The notes beneath the pieces were generated by a model, which was not told the origin of the DNA, did no database searches, and was given only the letters and a program-made list of their open reading frames with translations. A program made the translations under genes and the position numbers. Shown here piece after piece: positions 33,733 to 42,327 of a stretch of DNA of 64,000 nucleotides. Within the stretch, counting starts at the first letter, position 1, and each line of letters starts with the position of its first letter. The stretch is from Actinomycetota bacterium (GTDB lineage: Bacteria > Actinomycetota > Actinomycetes > Propionibacteriales > Propionibacteriaceae), in NCBI GenBank assembly GCA_020161795.1, contig JAIUOR010000060.1, positions 164,585 through 228,584 of the forward strand. Direction: 5' to 3'.

Positions 33733-36408
33733 GTGGCTCAAGCGACCAAGCGCCGGCTCGTCATCGTCGAGTCGCCCACCAAGGCGACCAGCCTGGCGAG
33801 GTTCCTCGGCGCCGGGTATGTGGTGGAATCCAGCCGCGGCCACGTTCGCGACCTGCCCGAGAAGGCCGCCGACATCCCCGCCAAGTACAAGGGTGAGAAG
33901 TGGGCGCGCACCGGGGTGAACGTCGATGCCGACTTCGCCCCGATCTACGTGGTGGACGCCGACAAGAAGGGCACCATCCGCGATCTCAAGGCCAAGCTGA
34001 AGGAAGCCGACGAACTCTTCCTGGCCACCGATGAGGATCGCGAGGGCGAGGCGATCGCCTGGCACCTGCTCGACGAGTTGAAGCCCAAGATCCCGGTCAA
34101 GCGGATGGTCTTCCACGAGATCACCCCCGAAGCGATCCACGCGGCGGTCGACAACACCCGCGAGCTGGACATCGACCTGGTGGACGCCCAGGAGACCCGT
34201 CGCATCCTCGACCGGCTCTACGGCTACGAGGTCTCCCCGGTGCTGTGGAAGAAGGTCATGCCCCGGCTCTCCGCCGGACGGGTGCAGTCGGTGGCCACCC
34301 GGCTGGTGGTTGACCGGGAGTGGGAGCGGATCCACTTCCACGTCGTCGACTACGCCGGCATCGAGGCCCTGCTGGACGCCGGCCCGGATGCCTCCCCGCG
34401 TCAGTTCACGGCCACCCTGAGCCAGTTCGGCACCCGACGGCTCGCCGCCGGCCGCGACTTCGACGCCGCCGGCAAGCTGACCGGCAAGGAGTTGCTGCAC
34501 CTCTCGGCCGAGGCCGCGGATTCGCTCGCCGAGGCGCTGCGGGGCGCGAGCTACGCGGTGGCCGGCGTAGAGGCGAAGGCCTATCGCCGCAAGCCCTACG
34601 AGCCTTTCCGCACCACCACCCTGCAGCGCGAGGCCGGCACCAAGCTCGGCTTCACGGCGCAGCGCACCATGTCGTTGGCCCAGGAACTCTACGAACGCGG
34701 CTTCATCACCTATATGCGTACCGACTCGGTGAACCTGTCGCAGGCGGCGATCGCCGCCGCCCGGACGCAGATCAAGCACCTCTACGGCGGCCAGTTCCTC
34801 CCCGACTCCCCGCGTGTCTACGCGTCCAAGGTGAAGAGCGCGCAGGAGGCGCACGAGGCCATCCGTCCGGCGGGCGAGCACTTCCGCACGCCGGCCGAGA
34901 CCGGCCTGCACGGCGATCAGTTCCGGCTCTACGAGCTGGTCTGGAAGCGCACCCTCGCCTCCCAGATGAAGGATGCCGAGGGCAACACCGTCACCGTCCG
35001 GATCGGTGCCACGCTGGCCGAGCGCGCCGGCGTCCCGGACGCCACCACCGGCGAGGTCGTGGAGGCCGGGCGGGCCACCCTGACCGCTTCCGGCCGCACC
35101 ATCACCTTCCCGGGCTTCCTGAAGGTCTACGTCGCCTCCGCGGACGACGACCAGGCCGCCGACGACGCCCAGGCGCCGCTACCCGAGCTGACCGCCGGGC
35201 AGGCGCTGGCCGCCGACGAGGTGACGTCCAAGCCGCACAGCACCACCCCGCCGGCCCGCTACACCGAGCCCTCGCTGGTCGCCGAGTTGGAGCGCCGCGA
35301 CATCGGCCGGCCCTCCACCTACGCCTCGATCATCCGGACGATCACCAGCCGCGACTACGTCTTCAAGAAGGGCTCGGCGCTGGTGCCGACCTGGCTGGCC
35401 TTCGCCGTCACCCGGCTGCTGGTCGAGCACTTCCCGAGGCTGATCGACTACGACTTCACCGCCCAGATGGAGGAGACCCTCGACGAGATCGCGAACGGCA
35501 ACGCCGCCCGGGTGGCGGTGCTGCGCGACTTCTACTTCGGCCCCGACGGCGACAGCTACGAAGGCCTGCAGAAGCTGGTGAACGAGCTCGGCGAGATCGA
35601 CGCCCGCGCGCTCTCAACCTTCCCCCTGGAGGATTCCGGGATCGACGTCCGGGTGGGCCGCTACGGCACCTACATCGAGGACGCCGAGGGCCGCCGCGCC
35701 AATGTCGACCCCGACCTGCCGCCGGCCGAGCTGACCGTCGAGGTCGCCCGCGAGCTGCTGGAGAAGCCCTCGGCCGAGGAGCGTGAGATCGGCACCGACC
35801 CCGACAGCGGACGCCAGATCGTCGCCAAGTCGGGTCGCTACGGGCCCTACGTCACCGAGGTGCTGGAGGAGGGCGCGCCCAAGAGCGCCAAGCCGCGCAC
35901 CGGCTCGCTGTTCGCGTCCATGTCGGTGGAGACGGTCACGCTGGAGCAGGCGCTGCAGCTGCTGTCGCTGCCACGGGTGGTCGGCAAGACCGCCGACGGC
36001 GAGGAGATCACCGCTCAGAACGGCCGCTACGGCCCGTATCTGAAGAAGGGGACGGATTCCCGCTCGCTGTCCTCGGAGGCCCAGATCTTCGACATCACGC
36101 TGGAGGAGGCCGAGGCGATCTACGCGCAGCCGAAGACCCGCGGCGGGCGCACCGCCTCCGGGCCGTTGCGGGAGCTGGGCCCCGATCCGGCCAGAGGCAA
36201 GCCCATGGTGATCAAGGACGGCCGGTTCGGCGCCTACGTCACCGACGGTGAGGTGAACGCCACCCTCCGCCGTACCGACAGCGTCGAGGCGATGACCCCC
36301 GAACGCGCAGCAGAACTGCTGGCCGAGAAGCGCGCCAAGGGCCCCGCCCCCAAGCGCGCCACCCGCCGCACGGCGACCCGCAAGCCCGCCGCCAAGAAGA
36401 AGGCCTGA
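33733..36408 (+). CDS. topA: DNA topoisomerase I
   Basis: The 891-residue type IA topoisomerase relaxes negative supercoils. The TOPRIM domain is at the N-terminus (RLVIVESPTKATSLARFLG, and ATDEDREGEAIAWHLL). The active-site Tyr is in GFITYMRTDSVNLS, about residue 330. The C-terminal half has actinobacterial repeat modules with RYGPYV-type motifs and ends in a Lys/Ala tail (RKPAAKKKA), typical of actinobacterial TopA, which lacks zinc fingers. The start is GTG 33733 with AGAAGG upstream. A 341-nt gene-free region with two hairpins follows. tmk and holB next to topA is a conserved actinobacterial order. Confidence 0.97.
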   Translation: MAQATKRRLVIVESPTKATSLARFLGAGYVVESSRGHVRDLPEKAADIPAKYKGEKWARTGVNVDADFAPIYVVDADKKGTIRDLKAKLKEADELFLATDEDREGEAIAWHLLDELKPKIPVKRMVFHEITPEAIHAAVDNTRELDIDLVDAQETRRILDRLYGYEVSPVLWKKVMPRLSAGRVQSVATRLVVDREWERIHFHVVDYAGIEALLDAGPDASPRQFTATLSQFGTRRLAAGRDFDAAGKLTGKELLHLSAEAADSLAEALRGASYAVAGVEAKAYRRKPYEPFRTTTLQREAGTKLGFTAQRTMSLAQELYERGFITYMRTDSVNLSQAAIAAARTQIKHLYGGQFLPDSPRVYASKVKSAQEAHEAIRPAGEHFRTPAETGLHGDQFRLYELVWKRTLASQMKDAEGNTVTVRIGATLAERAGVPDATTGEVVEAGRATLTASGRTITFPGFLKVYVASADDDQAADDAQAPLPELTAGQALAADEVTSKPHSTTPPARYTEPSLVAELERRDIGRPSTYASIIRTITSRDYVFKKGSALVPTWLAFAVTRLLVEHFPRLIDYDFTAQMEETLDEIANGNAARVAVLRDFYFGPDGDSYEGLQKLVNELGEIDARALSTFPLEDSGIDVRVGRYGTYIEDAEGRRANVDPDLPPAELTVEVARELLEKPSAEEREIGTDPDSGRQIVAKSGRYGPYVTEVLEEGAPKSAKPRTGSLFASMSVETVTLEQALQLLSLPRVVGKTADGEEITAQNGRYGPYLKKGTDSRSLSSEAQIFDITLEEAEAIYAQPKTRGGRTASGPLRELGPDPARGKPMVIKDGRFGAYVTDGEVNATLRRTDSVEAMTPERAAELLAEKRAKGPAPKRATRRTATRKPAAKKKA

Positions 36409-36439
36409 GAACTCCGTCCCCCGGTCTCTCTGCGTGCTC

Positions 36440-36510
36440 GCAGAAACCGGGTGATTCCGGGCCTGTGCCCGGATATCGCGGGCGGTCAGCCTGGATTGCC
36501 CGGTTTCTGC
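36440..36510 (+). repeat. Nested palindrome downstream of topA containing the dispersed repeat
   Basis: GCAGAAACCGGG (36440-36451) is inverted at 36499-36510. Inside lies a perfect 7-bp hairpin TCCGGGC-CTGT-GCCCGGA (36456-36473). The right arm extended to 36491 is the same 20-nt repeat found at 20639-20658, one mismatch. It may terminate topA and appears to belong to a dispersed intergenic palindrome family. The rest of the 36409-36749 gap contains the hairpin at 36620-36683 and no convincing gene. Confidence 0.6.
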
Positions 36511-36619
36511 GGGTGATCATCGGCCGCGGGGGATCCGGATCGAGGCCTGCTCCGAGCACCGCCGACGCGTTGCTCGGAGAGACGCATGCGGCTTTGTCCG
36601 CTTGCGCGACCGCGGCCTT

Positions 36620-36683
36620 CTCGGCTGGGAGGACGGTGAGAGTCAGGCGCTCGCGAGTGACCCATCACGTCCTCCCAGCCGAG
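36620..36683 (+). other. Long perfect stem-loop between topA and tmk
   Basis: CTCGGCTGGGAGGACG (36620-36635) is followed 32 nt later by its exact reverse complement (36668-36683). The 16-bp, GC-rich stem lies 66 nt before tmk. It has no T tract. It could be a terminator, a mobile palindromic element or a structured RNA. Confidence 0.6.
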
Positions 36684-36749
36684 CCCGGATCTCCGAACGC
36701 AACCCACGCGCGTCAGGCCGTAGGCTGTCCGACGAGGAAGGGAGAGCCG

Positions 36750-37382
36750 ATGGCCGGGGTATTCATCGTCTTCGAGGGTGGCGACGGCGTGGGCAAGTCG
36801 ACCCAGGCGCGACTGCTGGCCGACTGGCTGCAGAACCAGGGCCACGAGGTCGTGCTGACCTTCGAGCCCGGCGACACCAAGGCCGGAGCGGTGATGCGCC
36901 AGATCGTGCTCGATCCGGCCACGGGGGATCTGTCTCCTCGGGCCGAGACCCTGCTCTACGCGGCTGACAAGGCCCATCACCTCTACGAGGTGGTGCTCCC
37001 GGCGCTGGAGCGCGGGGCGATCGTGGTCTGCGACCGCTACGTGGATTCCATGCTGGCCTACCAGGGCGCCGGACGGCAGCTGGGCGCCGACCGGCTCGAA
37101 GCCATCGCCCGCTGGGCAACCGGCGACCTGCTGCCCGATCTGACCGTGCTGCTCGACCTCGATCCGGAACGGGGCGTGGGTGGCATCGCCCGTCCGGACC
37201 GGGTGGAAGGGGCCGGGCGGGAGTTCCACCTCCGCGCCCGCGCCGAGTTCCTCGCCCTGGCCGCCCGCGACCCCGAGCACTACCTGGTGCTGCCGGCCCG
37301 TACCGACCGCGAGCGGATCGCCGCCGCCGTCCGGGAGCGGGTGGTGCCGCTCCTGTCGGACCCGGCTGACACGCTGGCGTGA
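36750..37382 (+). CDS. tmk: Thymidylate kinase
   Basis: The enzyme phosphorylates dTMP to dTDP. The 210-residue protein has the P-loop FEGGDGVGKSTQ, the dTMP-binding Arg region VVCDRYVDSMLAYQGAGR and LLDLDPERG. The ATG at 36750 has GAAGGGAG upstream; the open frame extends 95 codons further but only through the hairpin-containing gap. The TGA overlaps the start of holB by one base or more. Pairing with the clamp-loader gene is a widespread operon. Confidence 0.95.
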   Translation: MAGVFIVFEGGDGVGKSTQARLLADWLQNQGHEVVLTFEPGDTKAGAVMRQIVLDPATGDLSPRAETLLYAADKAHHLYEVVLPALERGAIVVCDRYVDSMLAYQGAGRQLGADRLEAIARWATGDLLPDLTVLLDLDPERGVGGIARPDRVEGAGREFHLRARAEFLALAARDPEHYLVLPARTDRERIAAAVRERVVPLLSDPADTLA

Positions 37383-38539
37383 TGAGCACCGCGATCGTGG
37401 AACCGGGGGTCTGGGCCGAGCTGATCGGCCAGGAGCGGGTGGTGGCGACGCTGCGTCGCGCGGTCGAGGGAGAGCGCCACGCCATGACTCACGCCTGGCT
37501 GTTCACCGGCCCGCCCGGTTCGGGCCGCTCCAACGCGGCTCGGGCATTCGCCGCCGCGCTGCAATGCGCCACCGGCGGTTGCGGCAGCTGCCAGGCCTGC
37601 GTCACCGCGCTGTCGGGTGCCCATCCCGATGTCACCGTGGTGCGCACCGAGCGGCTCTCCATCGGCGTGGACGAGGTGCGCGAACTGGTCCGCCGGGCGG
37701 CCATGGCGCCCACCCTGGGACGCTTCCAGGTGCTGATCGTCGAGGACGCGGACCGTGTGACCGAGCGCGGCGCGGATGCGTTGCTCAAGGCGGTCGAGGA
37801 GCCTGCCGCGCGCACGGTCTGGTTGCTCTGCGCGCCGACGGCCGACGACGTGATCGTCACGATCCGGTCGCGCTGCCGGCGGATCGAACTCCGGACGCCG
37901 AGCGAAGCCGCGATCGCCGAACTCCTGCAGCGCCGCGACGGGGTGGAACCCGACCTGGCGGCCTTCGCCGCGCGCGCCGCCCAGGGCCATGTCGGACGGG
38001 CGCGGGCGCTCGCGCGCAACGAGGCCGCCCGCCAGACCCGGACCGACATCCTGCGGCTGCCCGGGCAGCTGGGTTCGCTGGGGCGGTGCCTCGCCGCCGC
38101 CGCGCAGGTGGTCAAGGACACGGCTGACGAAGCCGCCCGCATCACGACCGAGCTGGACGCCCGGGAGCAGGCCGAACTCGCCGAGGCGCTGGGGATGGGC
38201 ACCAAGGGCGCCCGGCCACGCAACGCCCAGGCCGCGATGACCGCGCTGGCCGACGAGCAGAAGCTGCGGGCCAAGCGGCTGCAGCGCGACGCCCTGGACC
38301 GGGTGCTGACCGAGCTCACGTCCTACTACCGCGATGTGCTGGTGCTGCAGACCGGCAGTGGGTCGGCGATGATCAATGCCGAGTTCGCTGAGCCGATCCG
38401 CGACCTGGCCGGCGGTTCGACCTCCGCCCAGACGCTGCGCCGGCTGGACGCGATTCTCGCCTGCCGCACTGCTCTGGAGACCAATGTCGCGCCACTGCTG
38501 GCCATGGAGGCGCTGATGATCGGCCTGGCCCGCCCCTGA
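37382..38539 (+). CDS. holB: DNA polymerase III delta' subunit
   Basis: The 385-residue AAA+ protein is the stator subunit of the sliding-clamp loader. The N-terminal AWLFTGPPGSGRSNAARAFA has Arg in place of the P-loop Lys, as expected for a non-hydrolysing delta' subunit. Four Cys form the zinc module in CATGGCGSCQAC. VLIVEDADRVTERGADALLKAVEEPA contains the Walker B-like region, and TIRSRCRR the sensor segment. The ATG at 37382 shares its A with the tmk stop; a GTG one codon earlier is also possible. Confidence 0.93.
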   Translation: MSTAIVEPGVWAELIGQERVVATLRRAVEGERHAMTHAWLFTGPPGSGRSNAARAFAAALQCATGGCGSCQACVTALSGAHPDVTVVRTERLSIGVDEVRELVRRAAMAPTLGRFQVLIVEDADRVTERGADALLKAVEEPAARTVWLLCAPTADDVIVTIRSRCRRIELRTPSEAAIAELLQRRDGVEPDLAAFAARAAQGHVGRARALARNEAARQTRTDILRLPGQLGSLGRCLAAAAQVVKDTADEAARITTELDAREQAELAEALGMGTKGARPRNAQAAMTALADEQKLRAKRLQRDALDRVLTELTSYYRDVLVLQTGSGSAMINAEFAEPIRDLAGGSTSAQTLRRLDAILACRTALETNVAPLLAMEALMIGLARP

Positions 38540-38681
38540 TCGCGACAGCACGGCGAGAACGCGGGGGAGTGGGCCTGCTCGTTGACCAGGCGCCGGTCGG
38601 AGCCGCCTGGGGAAATACCGCCGTGCGACGGTTTGGGGGTGTCGCTCGGCGACTAACCCTGCCGGTGGTGTTTGGATAAGC

Positions 38682-39680
38682 GTGAGCAAGTCTGCAGGAA
38701 GGACTTCCCCCGTGACCGAGCAGCGTGAGCCAGAAGTCGAGCCGACGACCGATCTCGGCGACGATCCCACCCGCCGTTGGGCGCCGGCCGACGCGGCTGA
38801 GCCCGAATCGCCCGACGAAGCCGATGCCGGCATCGTCGAGGGCGACCCCATTGCCGACGCCATCGACGAGGGTATGCCGCTAGCCCCGGCGGACGAGGCG
38901 ACCGACGAGCCTGCCCCGACGCCGGCCCGGGAGGATGTCGAGCCGGTGGCGTCGCCGAGTACGCCGATCGAGCCGCCCACCCAGGCCCTCGACATCGAGC
39001 CCACCACCCCCGTGGAGGTCACGCCGACGCGCGCCATCCCGCTGGACGAACCCGAGGCCGCCATCTTCCGGGATTCGCTCGCGGACGCCACCGCCGAGCC
39101 GGTGTCGGAAGAGGCGCAGAAACTGGCCGCCGAGCGAGCTGCCCGCAAGGAGGCGCGCGACGCCGCCCTGGCCGCGATGGCTCCGGCGCCGGTCGCCGTC
39201 CCCGAGCCGGTGGTGGTGCGAGAGCGCAGCAACGACAAGTTCTTCGCCTCGCTGGGTCTGTTCCTGTTGCGACTGGTGGTTGCCGGCATCTTCGCGATCC
39301 GGGGCTACCAGATGCTGGGCGACCTCGCCGCGACGCAGGAGCAGTTCGCGCAGACTCTGCTGGCTCCCTACGCCCAGGTGATGGCCGTCGTCACCGGCGT
39401 GGCGCACCTGCTGATCGCGCTCTCGCTGATCCTGGGCCTGCTGACCCGCGTCGCGGGAGCCGGCATCGTGGCGGTCGCCGGCGGAGCGCTCGCGCTGGTG
39501 TGGTGGGGCTGGTGGAACCCCTTCGTGGAAGGCCGTCCCGGCTTCTACGGAGAGCTGGAACTGCTGCTGGCCACGGTGGGCCTGGCCTTCCTGCTCGTCG
39601 GAGGCGGCGGCTGGAGCATCGATCGCAGCATCCGTTCCTCCCGCGCCAAGGACAAGGCCGCCCGGCAGCTCGCCGCGTAA
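38682..39680 (+). CDS. DoxX-family membrane protein with long acidic N-terminus
   Basis: The 332-residue protein has an acidic, Pro/Glu/Asp-rich, probably disordered region of about 190 residues. A four-helix DoxX domain follows (LGLFLLRLVVAGIFAIRGYQML, YAQVMAVVTGVAHLLIALSLIL, GIVAVAGGALALVWWG, and LLLATVGLAFLLVGGGG). DoxX proteins are quinone-associated or redox-linked membrane proteins, but the role of this one is unknown. GTG 38682 is used; GTG 38712 would shorten it by ten residues. The 142-nt upstream gap probably contains its promoter. Confidence 0.8.
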   Translation: MSKSAGRTSPVTEQREPEVEPTTDLGDDPTRRWAPADAAEPESPDEADAGIVEGDPIADAIDEGMPLAPADEATDEPAPTPAREDVEPVASPSTPIEPPTQALDIEPTTPVEVTPTRAIPLDEPEAAIFRDSLADATAEPVSEEAQKLAAERAARKEARDAALAAMAPAPVAVPEPVVVRERSNDKFFASLGLFLLRLVVAGIFAIRGYQMLGDLAATQEQFAQTLLAPYAQVMAVVTGVAHLLIALSLILGLLTRVAGAGIVAVAGGALALVWWGWWNPFVEGRPGFYGELELLLATVGLAFLLVGGGGWSIDRSIRSSRAKDKAARQLAA

Positions 39681-39717
39681 TCGTCCGGCTTTTTGCCGCG
39701 CACCCTAGGCTGGGCGC

Positions 39718-41298
39718 GTGAACCGGATGTTGCGCGCCTCCAGCGGGCTGCTCGCGCTCGTCGTCCTGCTCTCCGGTTGCACCTTTCCGACGATCACCAC
39801 CCCTGCCCCGACGGTCAGCGATCCGCCGATCGACATCGGTGGGGTCACGGTGTCCTCCGAGATCGGCCCGGTGGTCGACCGTCCCGCGCTGGCCGAGCCG
39901 AACGTCACCCCGGCCGGCTTCGACGCGGCGCCGGCCGGGGAAGGGCTCAGCGGCTATCTCGCGCAGCGGCTGACCTGGTCGGAATGCAGCAACGGGCTGG
40001 AATGCGCCAAGATCCTCGTGCCCCTGGAGTATGCCGACCCCACCGCGCAGGCGATCACCCTCGCGCTGGCCCGCAAGCCGGCCACCGCCGAGCCCCGGCT
40101 GGGATCGCTCTTCGTCAACCCGGGTGGCCCGGGCGCCGGCGGCCGGGGCATGGCTGCCGGCTTCGCGCGCGACGGGCTCGAGCAGTACGACATCATCGGC
40201 TGGGATCCGCGGGGAACCGGTGACTCGACTCCGGTGCGCTGCTACGGCAACGCCGAGTCGGACAGCTTCGGCCTGCTGGATTCCTCTCCGGACGACGGTG
40301 CCGAGCGCGCCGCGCTGATCCAGGGCACCGCCGGTTTCGCGGCCTCCTGCTGGCAGCGCAGCGGGCGCCTGCTGGAGCACATCTCCACGCTGGACACCGT
40401 CCGGGATCTCGACCTGATGCGCGCCCTGGTCGGTGACGAGAAACTGCACTACTTCGGCTACTCCTACGGCACCTACCTCGGCGCGGTCTATGCCGAACTC
40501 TTCCCCTTCAACGTAGGTCGCCTGGGGCTGGACGCCGCCGTCAACATCACCGACTCCGACGAGGTGATCCAGGCGATGGGATTCGACCTGGCGCTGGGCA
40601 ACTTCGCCGGCTGGTGCGCCGAGAACGACTGCGACCTCGGCTCGACGAAGGACGAGGTGCTGGCGGGCATCACCGGCCTGTTCGACAGCCTGGACGCCGC
40701 ACCGCTGCAGGTCGGCGACCGCCTGCTCACGCAGAGCCTGGCGGTGCTCGGCGTGGGGCACCTGCTCTACGGCGGCACGGCTTCCTGGCGGGCGCTGGCC
40801 TCCTATGTCGGGTGGGCGCAGCAGGGTAGTGGCGAGGCGCTGCTGTGGTCGGCCGACCAGATGAACACCCGGGACGAGAACGGCGCCTACGACACGATGT
40901 TCTACGCCTTCCCCGCCATCAGCTGCCTGGATCGTCCGGACTACGGCGTGCTCGACGCCGACTCGGTGTGGATCGACGATCAGGGGAAGGCGCCGATCTT
41001 CGGCCGCTATTTCGGGCCGCAGTACACCTGCACCCTGTGGCCGGTGCGGCCCACCGTGCAGCTCGACCTCCGTGGCAGGGGAGCCGCTCCGATCCTTGTG
41101 ATCGGTGGCACGGGCGACAACGCCACCCCCTACCAGCACGCGGTGACGATGGCCGACCAGCTGGAATCCGCCGTGCTGCTGACCTATGACGGTGAGGGCC
41201 ACGGCAGCTATGGCGCCAAGTCGGCCTGCGTGAACGACGTCGTGGTCGACTACCTGGTCAACGGAGAACTGCCCCCGGACGGCCGGACCTGCACGTAG
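39718..41298 (+). CDS. Secreted lipoprotein alpha/beta hydrolase, TAP-like peptidase
   Basis: The 526-residue protein has a lipobox VVLLSGC (Cys about residue 21) followed by an alpha/beta-hydrolase fold of the actinobacterial tripeptidyl-aminopeptidase group. The oxyanion region is LFVNPGGPGAGG, the nucleophile is Ser in YFGYSYGTYLGAVYAELFP, and a TAP-like C-terminal domain contains the catalytic His in GEGHGSYGAKSACVNDVV. Cys pairs near the C-terminus suggest disulfides. It is expected at the outer face of the membrane, cleaving peptides or esters. The start is GTG 39718. Confidence 0.87.
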   Translation: MNRMLRASSGLLALVVLLSGCTFPTITTPAPTVSDPPIDIGGVTVSSEIGPVVDRPALAEPNVTPAGFDAAPAGEGLSGYLAQRLTWSECSNGLECAKILVPLEYADPTAQAITLALARKPATAEPRLGSLFVNPGGPGAGGRGMAAGFARDGLEQYDIIGWDPRGTGDSTPVRCYGNAESDSFGLLDSSPDDGAERAALIQGTAGFAASCWQRSGRLLEHISTLDTVRDLDLMRALVGDEKLHYFGYSYGTYLGAVYAELFPFNVGRLGLDAAVNITDSDEVIQAMGFDLALGNFAGWCAENDCDLGSTKDEVLAGITGLFDSLDAAPLQVGDRLLTQSLAVLGVGHLLYGGTASWRALASYVGWAQQGSGEALLWSADQMNTRDENGAYDTMFYAFPAISCLDRPDYGVLDADSVWIDDQGKAPIFGRYFGPQYTCTLWPVRPTVQLDLRGRGAAPILVIGGTGDNATPYQHAVTMADQLESAVLLTYDGEGHGSYGAKSACVNDVVVDYLVNGELPPDGRTCT

Positions 41299-41436
41299 CC
41301 GCTGCGGCCTCGCGCGGCTCACCACCCGTCCTCCTCGGAGCACCAGTGAGCAGGCTCCGTTGCTCCTCCTCGGCCGGTTCGGCGCAACCGGTGCAGTGCC
41401 CCTATAGTTGTGCTCCGGCCCGGCTTGTCCGGCCAG

Positions 41437-41509
41437 GCCGCCTTAGCTCAGTCGGCAGAGCGTCTCACTCGTAATGAGAAGGTCTCGGGTTCGATTCCCG
41501 AAGGCGGCT
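41437..41509 (+). tRNA. tRNA-Thr (anticodon CGU)
   Basis: The acceptor stem GCCGCCT (41437-41443) pairs with AGGCGGC (41502-41508). The D stem is GCTC/GAGC, the anticodon stem-loop TCTCA-CTCGTAA-TGAGA, and the T arm TCGGG-TTCGATT-CCCGA. The loop reads CGT, specifying Thr ACG codons. T is the discriminator and CCA is not encoded. A TATAGT -10 box lies at 41403-41408. No inserted element is seen at its 3' end. Confidence 0.95.
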
Positions 41510-41526
41510 CCGGCGCGGTCACGCGC

Positions 41527-42321
41527 TCAGGCGGCGACGCCGCCCTTGCGCAGCGCGGTCTCCAGAATCGTCAACCCCTCCATGCCGGGCAGTTTGGCGA
41601 TGTTGGCGTCGATCCGGCGGACCTCGGCCATGCCGTCCTCGCTGTCGAACAGGTGCCGCATGACGTGCTGGACCTCGTCGGGCTCCGAGATCGAACTGCC
41701 GACCGGCTCCCAGGCCTTGGCCAGGGCCAGCCGGGTGAGCTTGCGGGCCAGCTTGCTCTTCTCCAGCCGGTTACGGGCCTGGGTGGCGTAGAAGGCGACG
41801 TGCTTGGTCTCCTGCTGGGCGATCCGGCGCAGCAGCGGAGAGAGCGCGGGGTGCTGTTCCAGCGCGGCCAGGCGGCGGTAGGCGGCGACCGCCGTCCATT
41901 CGTTGGCAGCACCCCAGCTCATGTGGACGGCGATGTAGTCGGCGCCGACGATGTTGCCCAGGATCGACTGCCGCAGCGGCCCGAGCTTGTCGCGCCACTC
42001 CAGCTTCACCCGGCTGGCCTTCAACTCGTCGTAGTCCACCGTGATGCCGTGGCGGCCCAGCACGTCGGCCAGTGCCTCGCCGTGCCAGAACTCCTCCCGG
42101 TTCCACATCGTCATGAAGGCGTTGACGTCCCGCTCCTTGTGGGAGGGCGTCATCAGCAGATCGCGCAGGTAGCACACCGTGTGGTACTCGACATTGCACA
42201 TGTAGCGCAGGGTGCGCAGGGTCATCTCCGGCAGTGGTTGCTCGGCGAAGCTCTCGAAGTCGAGGTCGGCCCAGCCGACCCCGTCCGAGGTCTCGGCGTA
42301 GTGGTCGATGTCGAAGGCCAT
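41527..42321 (-). CDS. Ferritin-like diiron protein, acyl-ACP desaturase-like
   Basis: The 264-residue helical protein has a complete set of carboxylate-bridged diiron ligands: Glu45 in NVEYH, Glu77 and His80 in REEFWHGEAL, Glu141 in ANEWTAVAAY, and Glu171 and His174 in QQETKHVAFY. The two ExxH motifs in a four-helix bundle are those of acyl-ACP desaturases and related oxygenases. It starts 6 nt after the acyl reductase-HAD gene, with GGAG inside that gene's end. A degenerate paralogue starts the operon. The substrate is likely an acyl chain, either desaturated or oxidised, inferred from the operon. The exact reaction is unknown. Confidence 0.8.
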   Translation of the reverse strand: MAFDIDHYAETSDGVGWADLDFESFAEQPLPEMTLRTLRYMCNVEYHTVCYLRDLLMTPSHKERDVNAFMTMWNREEFWHGEALADVLGRHGITVDYDELKASRVKLEWRDKLGPLRQSILGNIVGADYIAVHMSWGAANEWTAVAAYRRLAALEQHPALSPLLRRIAQQETKHVAFYATQARNRLEKSKLARKLTRLALAKAWEPVGSSISEPDEVQHVMRHLFDSEDGMAEVRRIDANIAKLPGMEGLTILETALRKGGVAA

Positions 42322-42327
42322 GGCGTG

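Noticed and set aside
36465..36749. N-terminal extension of thymidylate kinase
   Set aside because: The extra codons run through palindromic non-coding sequence; the family's normal start with a ribosome site is at 36750.
41437..41520. tRNA-Thr as an island attachment site
   Set aside because: No repeat of the tRNA 3' end and no integrase lie nearby; the neighbouring lipid operon shows no boundary repeat in the window.
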